Source of the DNA: an uncultured Dorea sp.
GTDB lineage: Bacteria; Bacillota_A; Clostridia; Lachnospirales; Lachnospiraceae
Direction of reading: 5' to 3'
Length of the DNA: 10,749 nt
Assembly: GCA_910578865.1 (NCBI GenBank)
Contig: CAJTRM010000054.1
Coordinates: 1-10,749 of the forward strand
Shown one piece after another: positions 1 to 5,944 of this stretch. A program made the translations under genes and the position numbers. A model generated the notes under the pieces. It did no database searches. It was not told the DNA's origin and saw nothing but the letters and a program-made list of their open reading frames with translations. How positions within the stretch are numbered: the stretch's first letter is position 1; each line of letters opens with the position of its first letter.

Positions 1-103
1 GGCAGAGTCCATTGTAGCTTCTGCGCCCCCGGCCGTAAGCGGAAATAAATTTCCTCTGGAAGAAAGCAAGTTCTTTCTTCCGCTTTTTTGACATTCTCGG
101 CAT
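1..103 (-). CDS. Small conserved ICE protein, N-terminal part (runs off the left edge)
   Basis: A minus-strand reading frame opens at an ATG (101-103) and stays open to the edge of the window, giving 34 residues. It begins MPRMSKKRKKELAFF and continues through a basic stretch to RRSYNGLC. The start has a perfect AAGGAGG ribosome binding site (108-114), four bases before the ATG. From memory, short proteins beginning MPRMSKKRK with an FF and a later (T/S)YN-LC motif recur as small, uncharacterised, probably cysteine-containing proteins in Tn1549/CTn-type conjugative elements of gut Firmicutes. I know no function for them. The Lys/Arg-rich start suggests nucleic-acid contact, which is inference. 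It is transcribed away from the XRE regulator. The C-terminal part lies outside the window, so the assignment rests on the first third of the protein and the RBS. Confidence 0.6.
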   Translation of the reverse strand, partial: MPRMSKKRKKELAFFQRKFISAYGRGRRSYNGLC

Positions 104-120
104 AGTGCCTCCTTCATAGA

Positions 121-159
121 AAAACCGCCCGATTCAGCAGTAACAGCCGGAATGGGCGG
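121..159 (-). terminator. Hairpin plus T-run in the leader of the left-edge gene (terminator or attenuator)
   Basis: Read on the minus strand, CCGCCCATTC (150-159) pairs with GAATCGGGCGG (125-135) with a single bulged G, across a 14-base loop, and is followed at once by TTTT. This is a good intrinsic-terminator shape. It lies just upstream of the AAGGAGG and ATG of the minus-strand gene at 101-103, so it would stop transcripts arriving from higher coordinates before they enter that gene. It may be the end of an upstream transcript or a conditional attenuator. On the plus strand the downstream tail (TAGTGGTTTTTG) is less convincing. Confidence 0.55.
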
Positions 160-500
160 GTAGTGGTTTTTGTGTATCGTTTCGGGGCGATTTTCAGGGG
201 AAATACAGCCGCAGAGCCGCCCCAAAATTCCCCTTGGTATTACGGGCAGGGCAGACTATGCCCTGTGAAATTGTTGTGTTTCGGTATCGTTTCGGTGTTC
301 ATTTTTGCCGGTTCTCTCTGCTGTCGTTCCTGCCCCCGTTTTTGGCGGCGTTTCGCTCCGCTTGGTACGCTCGTTGCGGTCAGGGGGTCCTCCGTTTCCC
401 TGCCGGAAGTCGTTGCGCTACATCGCCGGGGAGCATATCCCATACAGGCCGGTCATTCGATTGGAATAATCCATCGATGAACTTACCTGTATCATAGAAC
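160..500. other. GC-rich non-coding stretch with several inverted repeats
   Basis: No convincing gene is seen here. Short frames exist on both strands, but none has a ribosome binding site or a recognisable product. The stretch is GC-rich, lies between divergently transcribed genes and contains several inverted repeats. The clearest is CAGGGCA-5-TGCCCTG (247-265). Weaker pairs include GGGGAA (197-202) with TTCCCC (228-233). The phrase TATCGTTTCGG occurs twice, near 176 and 284. In conjugative elements such regions can hold the origin of transfer or be regulatory leaders. I cannot identify a nic site, so this is a description and not a functional call. Confidence 0.4.
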
Positions 501-553
501 ATTTTTGAGCCTTGTGCCGTATGTCCACAAAAAAGGAATTAAGGGCAAATATC

Positions 554-588
554 GGAAATTTCCACGATTGTGGAAAGTATGGTATAAT
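554..588 (+). promoter_or_regulatory. Promoter with palindromic operator for the XRE regulator
   Basis: A perfect TATAAT lies at 583-588, with a weak -35 (TTTCCA, 559-564) 18 bases upstream. The -35 element is embedded in the perfect inverted repeat TTTCCAC-GATT-GTGGAAA (559-576), which itself overlaps a second perfect palindrome, GGAAATTTCC (554-563). Transcription would start near 595, leaving a leader of about 40 bases. Overlapping palindromes across the -35 and spacer are the usual layout for an autoregulated XRE repressor. Binding by the adjacent gene product is inferred. Confidence 0.65.
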
Positions 589-634
589 CCAGTCAGGCGG
601 CAGGGAAGCAGCCGCCGGAAAGGAGCGTGCGCCC

Positions 635-1444
635 ATGAAAGGAGCGTCTACCATACAGGAACGCCTTTGGGAACTACGCAAGGACAAAGGGCTGAATCTG
701 GAAGAACTGGCACGACTGACGCAGATTTCAAAATCCGCCCTTGCCAGCTATGAATCCAAAGATAATAAAGAAATCAATCATGGCAACCTTATCACGCTGG
801 CAGATTTTTATGGGGTGTCCGTTGATTACCTGTTATGCCGGACAGAAAACAGGGAACAGGCCAACACGCCTTTAACAGAACTGCATTTGAATGATGAAAT
901 GGTTGCGCTTCTGAAAAGCGGCCGGATTAACAACCGCCTGCTGTGCGAACTTGCCACTCACAAGGATTTTATAAAGTTTCTGGCTGATATTGAGGTTTAT
1001 GTGGATGGGATTGCTTCCATGCAGATTCAAAACCTCAATTCCCTTGTCGATACCGTCCGGCACGAAATTATGGAACGCTACCGCCCTGGGGAAGATGACC
1101 CGTATCTCCGGATTTTACAGGCTGCACACATTGAGGATGACGAATATTTCAGCCACATGATACAGGATGATATAAGCGCAATCGTCCGGGATATTCGTGC
1201 CGCGCACAAGTCTGACAGTGAGAGTGCGTCGCCGACTACCATTGCCGAAGAATTGAAGCAGGATTTAGAGGATGTTGCAACTTTCAAGGGAAGCCCTCTT
1301 GAAAAACAGGCTGCGCTTTACTGTAAGCGGCTGGGTATCAATTTTAACAAGCTGTCTGACGTGGAATTCCGGCAGCTTGTACATATCCTTGAAAAGTCCA
1401 AATACTTCAAAAGCTATGTCAGTCAGAGGAAGAAACGGAAATAA
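635..1444 (+). CDS. XRE-family transcriptional regulator of the conjugative element
   Basis: This 269-residue protein has a canonical XRE/Cro-type helix-turn-helix at about residues 7-68: IQERLWELRKDKGL, then LEELARLTQISKSALASYE, then the typical tail ITLADFYGVSVDYLL. The remaining 200 residues form a mostly helical, charged domain with a basic end (SQRKKRK) that I recognise only from regulators of this ICE class. It should bind DNA as a dimer and repress element genes, probably including its own. I chose the ATG at 635 because GGAAAGGAG (617-625) sits nine bases upstream and the TATAAT at 583-588 lies downstream of the longer in-frame opening at 512. A diverged copy of its C-terminal half, about 93% identical in protein, lies at 1977-2472. 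Confidence 0.85.
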   Translation: MKGASTIQERLWELRKDKGLNLEELARLTQISKSALASYESKDNKEINHGNLITLADFYGVSVDYLLCRTENREQANTPLTELHLNDEMVALLKSGRINNRLLCELATHKDFIKFLADIEVYVDGIASMQIQNLNSLVDTVRHEIMERYRPGEDDPYLRILQAAHIEDDEYFSHMIQDDISAIVRDIRAAHKSDSESASPTTIAEELKQDLEDVATFKGSPLEKQAALYCKRLGINFNKLSDVEFRQLVHILEKSKYFKSYVSQRKKRK

Positions 1445-1449
1445 GAAAA

Positions 1450-1481
1450 GCGGTGGGATAAGAAAATGTCTGTCCCACCGC
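1450..1481. terminator. Bidirectional terminator between XRE gene and acidic small protein
   Basis: GCGGTGGGA (1450-1458) and TCCCACCGC (1473-1481) form a perfect nine-pair stem with a 14-base loop, five bases after the XRE stop codon. On the minus strand the stem is followed by TTTTCTTATTT, a good T-rich tail, so it should end the convergent minus-strand gene at 1522-1752. On the plus strand the tail is weaker (ACTGATTTATG) but the stem may still serve the XRE gene. Confidence 0.7.
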
Positions 1482-1521
1482 ACTGATTTATGTATGCGTA
1501 TTTGTATAAGGATTGATGCTA

Positions 1522-1752
1522 TCAGATTTCGACTATCTCATAGTCTGGTTCTTGCTCGACCATTTCAAGAGGGTAATCACCAGGGTTTGAAAGATGGAGA
1601 ACCTCGCCACCTGCATCGTAATTACTCATCCATTCAGAGAAATAGTCTTCTGCTTCCTGTTCCGTGGCAAAAATGCCGTCATCTCCGTCCTCTTCGTAAG
1701 AATCAATAACTTCACCATCAGGAAAAGTCATAACTACTTTAAATTTAGCCAT
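1522..1752 (-). CDS. Very acidic 76-residue protein, function unknown
   Basis: The protein has 76 residues, of which 22 are Asp or Glu and only two are Lys, with no Arg. It starts MAKFKVVMTFPDGEVIDSYE, has an acidic helical middle (ATEQEAEDYFSEWMSNYD) and ends in DYEIVEI. A strong ribosome binding site, AAGGAGGA, lies eight bases before the ATG. A likely promoter, TATAAT (1808-1813) with a weak -35 (TTCCAT) at 17 bases spacing, lies upstream, and the hairpin at 1450-1481 ends the transcript. It is therefore a well-formed single-gene unit. I recognise it only as a small hypothetical protein of ICE and phage-like regions in clostridia. Its charge would fit a DNA-mimic or an inhibitor of a DNA-binding protein, but that is a guess from composition and location. 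No membrane segment or signal peptide is seen. Confidence 0.75.
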   Translation of the reverse strand: MAKFKVVMTFPDGEVIDSYEEDGDDGIFATEQEAEDYFSEWMSNYDAGGEVLHLSNPGDYPLEMVEQEPDYEIVEI

Positions 1753-1807
1753 TATTCTGTTCCTCCTTATATTTTTTCATTTTTAAAATCCCGATTTTTC
1801 TGGCTCT

Positions 1808-1836
1808 ATTATATTACAATGTTTTTCAAAATGGAA
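1808..1836 (-). promoter_or_regulatory. Promoter of the acidic small protein
   Basis: On the minus strand TTCCAT (1831-1836) and a perfect TATAAT (1808-1813) are separated by 17 bases. The -35 is weak and the -10 is perfect. The start codon follows about 56 bases downstream of the -10, with only an AT-rich leader and an AAGGAGGA site between them. Confidence 0.55.
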
Positions 1837-1867
1837 TAGGTTTTCCCAAAAGTTCATCCCAAATCCT

Positions 1868-1978
1868 CTATGCTTGTCTATTTTTCGCTTCGGTGTCTGA
1901 TTTCGGCTCATTCTTCGTGATAACAAGCCGCCCTTGCTGGCATTTCACGGTGATTTTGTCCCCTGCGGAGAATCCGAC
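1868..1978 (-). pseudogene. C-terminal fragment of a SymE-like protein
   Basis: On the minus strand the frame reads VGFSAGDKITVKCQQGRLVI, then TKNEPKSDTEAKNRQA and a stop at 1868-1870. The pattern GF-x-x-GD-x-(I/V)-x-V-x-C-x-x-G-x-L-V-I-T is that of the AbrB-like fold of SymE-family proteins, which I recall as small proteins encoded next to XRE regulators in clostridial conjugative elements. The expected upstream half (a basic N-terminus and a K-x-WL motif just before the GF) is absent. At 1976-1980 the sequence changes abruptly into the truncated XRE copy, which runs the other way. This is a remnant left by recombination and should not be functional. Family assignment rests on about 22 residues. 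Confidence 0.6.
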
Positions 1979-2472
1979 TTGCCACCCACAAGGATTTTAT
2001 AAAGTTTTTGGCTGATATTGAGGTTTATGTGGATGGGATTGTTTCCATGCAGATTCAAAACCTCAACTCCCTTGTTGATACCGTCCGGCACGAAATAATA
2101 GAACGCCACCGCCCCGGAGAGGATGACCCGTACCTCCGGATTTTGCAGGCTGCACACATTGAGGATGATGAATATTTCAGCCACATGATACAGGACGATA
2201 TAAGCGTAATAGTCCGGGATATTCGTGCTGCACATAAGTCTGACAGTGAGAGTGCGCCGTCAACTACCATTGCCGAAGAATTGAAACAGGATTTAGAGGA
2301 TGTTGCAAATTTCAAGGGAAGCCCTCTTGAAAAACAGGCTGCGCTTTACTGCAAGCGGCTGGGTATCAATTATAACAAGCTGTCTGATGTGGAGTTCCGG
2401 CAGCTTGTACATATCCTTGAAAAGTCCAAATTCTTCAAAAGCTATGTCGGACAGAGAAAGAAACGGAAATAA
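1977..2472 (+). pseudogene. Truncated, diverged second copy of the XRE regulator (C-terminal domain only)
   Basis: From ACTTGCCAC onward this stretch matches the XRE gene from its residue-105 region to its stop codon without any indel or frameshift. Over the last 154 codons the two proteins differ at about ten positions (for example DISVIV for DISAIV, NYNKL for NFNKL, VGQRK for VSQRK). There are also many silent changes, so this is not a fresh tandem duplication. The whole helix-turn-helix domain is missing. No ATG or ribosome binding site precedes the fragment; the only possible start is a TTG at 2008. The frame is still open, so a leaderless or fused product cannot be excluded, but a pseudogene fragment of a related element is the simpler reading. 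The divergence plus the abrupt SymE junction suggests it came from a second, related ICE. Confidence 0.8.
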
Positions 2473-2519
2473 AAAAACCGCTGTTGCATGGTTGTGTGTG
2501 TTTCCATGTAGCAGCGGTT
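2471..2519 (-). terminator. Strong terminator of the defence operon
   Basis: AACCGCTGTTGCATGG (2476-2491) pairs with CCATGTAGCAGCGGTT (2504-2519). Fourteen of 16 positions are Watson-Crick; the other two can form G-U pairs in one orientation. Read on the minus strand the stem is followed by TTTTTTT. It lies five bases after the stop codon of the HEPN gene and also just after the XRE fragment stop, so it may be used in both directions. The plus-strand tail is not T-rich. Confidence 0.8.
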
Positions 2520-2523
2520 AGTG

Positions 2524-3192
2524 CTATTTGTATTCAGTTGAACTATCAAGCAAATACTGTTTTTGAATTGCTGCATTTGACACTTGATTTGAAAATAATT
2601 GCATCAACCCGAATATTTTATCATGTATTTCATAATAACGTGTCTCATCAAGATCCAATGCTTCCAGGCGTTCCCCATGGGCAATCATATTACGCTTCTG
2701 AAGTAAAACCGTATCAATCAGCTTATATGAACTTTCATATTCCTTACATTCCAGACCTATTGTTGCCATTATTTCCATAAATATTTCTGAATTAAGATTT
2801 GAGTTTGTTTTTATAATACCCTCAACTGGAATTTTAAATTTAACGTCATGGCTATTGATTACTTTATTTACAATAGTTGTATGTATTGTCGTTTTATTGC
2901 TTTCCTCAAAGGACTGGAGATTGTATTTCAATGCAACTGCCAAAAAATTAGGTTTCAGTTGTCCATATGATAATCCCAACACAGATACATACTCTAAATA
3001 GTAAGTAGCTATATTTTTTATCGTTCCTTCCCAGTGCGCATAAAGAAGTGCAATTCCCGCACGGATTGCAGTATCTTTTGCAAATTTTCTCGCATTTGAT
3101 ACATTAGAACGAACAGCCGAAAGTTCATGTTTGCGCCATGCCATTTCGGAATCAATTGCATCCTGAAGCTCATATATAGTTCCTATCTTCAT
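2524..3192 (-). CDS. HEPN family nuclease, MAE_28990/MAE_18760 type
   Basis: This 222-residue, mostly helical protein carries the HEPN signature R-x4-H as RNMIAHG (Arg167, His172). It also has YAHWEG at residues 51-56, which is typical of the MAE_28990/MAE_18760 branch. In HEPN proteins the Arg and His of this motif are the catalytic core of a metal-independent RNase, often acting as a dimer in toxins and abortive-infection systems. No transmembrane or signal segment is visible, so it should be cytoplasmic. It is the last gene of the operon. Its ATG overlaps the stop of the DUF262 gene (ATGA), with only a distant GGAG upstream, so translation is probably coupled to DUF262. This pairing of DUF262 and HEPN MAE_28990 proteins is known from defence islands. 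That it cleaves RNA, and when, is inferred. Confidence 0.8.
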   Translation of the reverse strand: MKIGTIYELQDAIDSEMAWRKHELSAVRSNVSNARKFAKDTAIRAGIALLYAHWEGTIKNIATYYLEYVSVLGLSYGQLKPNFLAVALKYNLQSFEESNKTTIHTTIVNKVINSHDVKFKIPVEGIIKTNSNLNSEIFMEIMATIGLECKEYESSYKLIDTVLLQKRNMIAHGERLEALDLDETRYYEIHDKIFGLMQLFSNQVSNAAIQKQYLLDSSTEYK

Positions 3193-4289
3193 GGCTTAAA
3201 GTATTGTACTCCAAACAGTGACAAATCTTTAAATCTCGGAATAGATCTTACACCCGGAGTCGTATTTTTTTGAAATTCATCTTGCGAATACAAAGATTGG
3301 ATTTTATTAGTCAACCACTCATTTGTATTTCCAAGTGCAAGTATTTCACTAATATTCTCATATACTCCTGTTGCAATGGTTTGGAACGCAGCAGCCATTA
3401 CAGGACCCAGATGCTTAGTACCATTATATTTTTTGAAACTATCTTCTCCCATAACACCATAAAGAAGATTAAATGTTGCAATAAAATGTTCTTTAATTTC
3501 AGCAAAATCCAGTTCCATATTACAAAGAGAAATCGTCTCTTTATCCAAAAGTTCTGCAAAATCAGAATACTGTCCAATCTTTTCCCAATCAATATGGCTA
3601 GGAATAAGTAATCTTAATAATAACTCAACTCTATATTGTTCATCTGTTCTCCTATCAGAAATTGGCAAACAGTTTCTAAAAGAACTTTCCTCGTCAAGTT
3701 CCATAATAAACTCGTAAAATTTCTTATTTGTCATAATCATTAAGCAATTACGAACTTCTTGATCACTTAAAAACGACCCTCCAGTATTTAATCTCTGGAA
3801 TAGTTCATATTTTGTATGGGGATCACTTTCCTTTTTCATAATAATTACATCCATTCGAGCACGCTTAAAGAAAAGTTGCTGTTCTTTTGTAAAGCTTAAT
3901 TCAGGTATCTCATTCTCCCATTGTACACCTGCAAAAGATGGCAAGTAATCGGTCTTTTGAAGCGTCAATGGAGATAACTTTTTACCTTCTTCGTCCTTAA
4001 AAATACCCACAAACTGAAAAATAGTGGAAAGACGTTGAACACCATCAATTACATCCCAAACACCATCATCATTTTGACTTACAAAGATAGAAGGAATTGG
4101 GATATTAAGCATAATTGATTCAATCAATTTTGTTTTCTGATAATCATTCCATCTAAACACACGTTGAAATTCGGGATGAATATCCATTTCTCCGTCTCGG
4201 TACAAGTTTATCAATTCGCCGATGGACATCTGATACGATTCACGATATATCTTACTTGCACGAGCAGTTATTTCCTCTTGTAAAGACAT
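3189..4289 (-). CDS. DUF262 (GmrSD-type N-terminal/ParB-like) domain protein
   Basis: The 366-residue protein has the DUF262 layout. Near residues 35-47 is HPEFQRVFRW (family pattern: P-x-(Y/F)-Q-R-x-x-x-W). Then comes IPIPSIFV (63-70) and the core motif IDGVQRLSTI (81-90), the counterpart of DGQQRLTT. In GmrS and SspE this ParB-like domain binds nucleotides and helps sense modified phage DNA. Those proteins carry or recruit a DUF1524 HNH nuclease. I see no HNH or DUF1524 motif in the C-terminal 200 residues, so the nuclease activity is probably supplied by the overlapping HEPN gene. Start: ATG with AGGAGA nine bases upstream, 17 bases after the methyltransferase stop. It is part of the minus-strand defence operon. 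The trigger is unknown. Confidence 0.85.
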   Translation of the reverse strand: MSLQEEITARASKIYRESYQMSIGELINLYRDGEMDIHPEFQRVFRWNDYQKTKLIESIMLNIPIPSIFVSQNDDGVWDVIDGVQRLSTIFQFVGIFKDEEGKKLSPLTLQKTDYLPSFAGVQWENEIPELSFTKEQQLFFKRARMDVIIMKKESDPHTKYELFQRLNTGGSFLSDQEVRNCLMIMTNKKFYEFIMELDEESSFRNCLPISDRRTDEQYRVELLLRLLIPSHIDWEKIGQYSDFAELLDKETISLCNMELDFAEIKEHFIATFNLLYGVMGEDSFKKYNGTKHLGPVMAAAFQTIATGVYENISEILALGNTNEWLTNKIQSLYSQDEFQKNTTPGVRSIPRFKDLSLFGVQYFKP

Positions 4290-4306
4290 AAATTATTATC
4301 TCCTAT

Positions 4307-5932
4307 TTATCCTCGTCCTAATCTACGTCGCTGCATCTTCTTCCAAATGACACGACACTTGCGGCATATTTCAGAATCGATACCTAAAGTTTTAACAAGA
4401 AGTTCCTCGTCAACAATATTCAAAGCCGTTTCAATATCTTCACCATTTTGCACAATGGAATCAATATGAGCTAAAAGCGTTTCTCTAAGCTTTGGATTAA
4501 CAGCATCTACCTTAGGAAGCAAAATGTTTCCCATTTCGCCGGGAAGCACTTCAAGTACACCACCTCCATAACTTCGTCCACAAATCTCCGTAAAAGCAAA
4601 GGAGATACTATTATAGTAAGCAAGAAGAATGTTTTCCGGTGTAACCCCTTCATTGAACTTCATTCTGTGCATTGTATCCGTTGATACAGCACCACATCCA
4701 TTCAAAACAAATTTAGGATACAAGTTGTTTCTCCTTAAGAAAAAAGCATCTGGTACCCATACAGATGGAACAATATACCATCTATCCCTAATAGAACATT
4801 TATATCCTTTGTGTTCACCATTTTTTTCACCAAACGAAATGTATTTCTTATGTCCATCAGGATATTCCTCATACGGAATCTCAGGAAAATTAATCAGTCT
4901 TGCACGTTTTCCCATGCCCTTATTTTTTTCCCAATCCTCTTTTGTAAAATATATTCCATGTGCATGGGAACTCCTGCCAATCAGCGGAAGAGTAACATCC
5001 GCCAATCCATATTGCTCTGTGGTTTCTTCAGTAACTGAAAAATAACCATTATTTCCAGTTGTAATACCAACATTGATTAAGCCATACTCAGAAAACTTCG
5101 CAAATCGGTTGTCATTGCGAAGTCCCTGAATAAGAGACATTTCATCTGGAGTCACAAAATATTTCGTCCATTTTTCTTTGACATGACGCAATTGCTGAAA
5201 GCCATTCTGTTCTAATCGGAGTTGAGAAAAACTATCAAGATTATTCATCTCAATGATACGAATACCTTTTTCTTCTTTGCCTTTTTCACCAATGAAAACG
5301 ACTACTTCCTGTTCTATATCAGGAAAAACCAATTGCTCAAATGTAATCAAAGTAATTTTTGCAAGATTTTTTGCCAAATATAGACGCAGATCCTCAGCAT
5401 AGGCCACCTGAAGAATTTCTGCCGGAATAACAAATGCTATTTTCCCATTTTCAGAAAGTAACTGCACACATGCTACAATAAATGCAACCCATGCATTTAT
5501 TAACTTATTAGCTTTCATTCCATGAGAAGTTAGAATTTCAGATTGCATTTCTCTCTGACTTTCTTTCAGGTATTGGTAACGAATATATGGCGGATTTCCT
5601 AAAATCAAGTCGAAACTTTCTTTGCCAAGTACACGATAATAATAATTAAAAAAATCTTCAGTACAGACTTCAACCTGACCAAAATCTGAATATTGACTGC
5701 GTACTTTTTCGGCTTCATCTGGTGCAATTTCCACAGCCGTTACTCTTCTTACTTTATCCAGAAGTTTCAGATTTTTAAGGCTATCAAGAAACACCCCATC
5801 GCCACAACTCGGCTCCAACACAGTGGCGATATTTTGAGACGCAAAAAGCCCCACCAAAGCATTTGCAAGCTGCAATGGAGTATAATATGCTCCTCTTAAC
5901 TTCTGTTCTGAACTATTCTTCTTGAGTCTCAT
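4307..5932 (-). CDS. N6-adenine DNA methyltransferase, M.Eco57I-like
   Basis: The 541-residue enzyme has the motifs of a gamma-class N6-adenine methyltransferase. Motif X is GAYYTP (14-19), motif I for S-adenosylmethionine is LEPSCGDGVF (39-48), and the catalytic motif IV is LGNPPYIRY (111-119). The C-terminal third, after about residue 250, should be the target-recognition part. It contains GRSYGGGVLEVLPGE, which is usual in Eco57I/TaqI-like enzymes. It would methylate adenine in the recognition sequence of the neighbouring restriction enzyme and protect both strands. The lengths of the pair (about 1000 and 540 residues) match Eco57I as I remember it. The start ATG has AAAGAGGTG close upstream, overlapping the stop of the previous gene. 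The recognition sequence cannot be read from the protein. Confidence 0.87.
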   Translation of the reverse strand: MRLKKNSSEQKLRGAYYTPLQLANALVGLFASQNIATVLEPSCGDGVFLDSLKNLKLLDKVRRVTAVEIAPDEAEKVRSQYSDFGQVEVCTEDFFNYYYRVLGKESFDLILGNPPYIRYQYLKESQREMQSEILTSHGMKANKLINAWVAFIVACVQLLSENGKIAFVIPAEILQVAYAEDLRLYLAKNLAKITLITFEQLVFPDIEQEVVVFIGEKGKEEKGIRIIEMNNLDSFSQLRLEQNGFQQLRHVKEKWTKYFVTPDEMSLIQGLRNDNRFAKFSEYGLINVGITTGNNGYFSVTEETTEQYGLADVTLPLIGRSSHAHGIYFTKEDWEKNKGMGKRARLINFPEIPYEEYPDGHKKYISFGEKNGEHKGYKCSIRDRWYIVPSVWVPDAFFLRRNNLYPKFVLNGCGAVSTDTMHRMKFNEGVTPENILLAYYNSISFAFTEICGRSYGGGVLEVLPGEMGNILLPKVDAVNPKLRETLLAHIDSIVQNGEDIETALNIVDEELLVKTLGIDSEICRKCRVIWKKMQRRRLGRG

Positions 5933-5944
5933 TGTTTCACCTCT

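Noticed and set aside
58..89. GGAAGAAAG-6-CTTTCTTCC stem followed by TTTTTT, read as a plus-strand terminator
   Set aside because: It lies inside the coding sequence of the minus-strand gene starting at 103, where AAGAAA and TTCTTC codons create the symmetry. No convincing plus-strand gene ends just before it.
163..497. Overlapping plus-strand reading frames of about 90-105 codons, and a minus-strand frame at 240-443
   Set aside because: Several frames are open at once because the stretch is GC-rich. None has a ribosome binding site or a protein-like pattern, and none resembles a family I know.
512..634. Longer start for the XRE regulator at 512
   Set aside because: The promoter TATAAT at 583-588 lies downstream of this start, while the ATG at 635 has GGAAAGGAG at good spacing and begins right at the HTH domain.
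2008..2472. The XRE half-copy as an independent gene starting at TTG
   Set aside because: No ribosome binding site precedes the TTG, and it matches an internal leucine of the full-length regulator. A truncated fragment is the simpler explanation.
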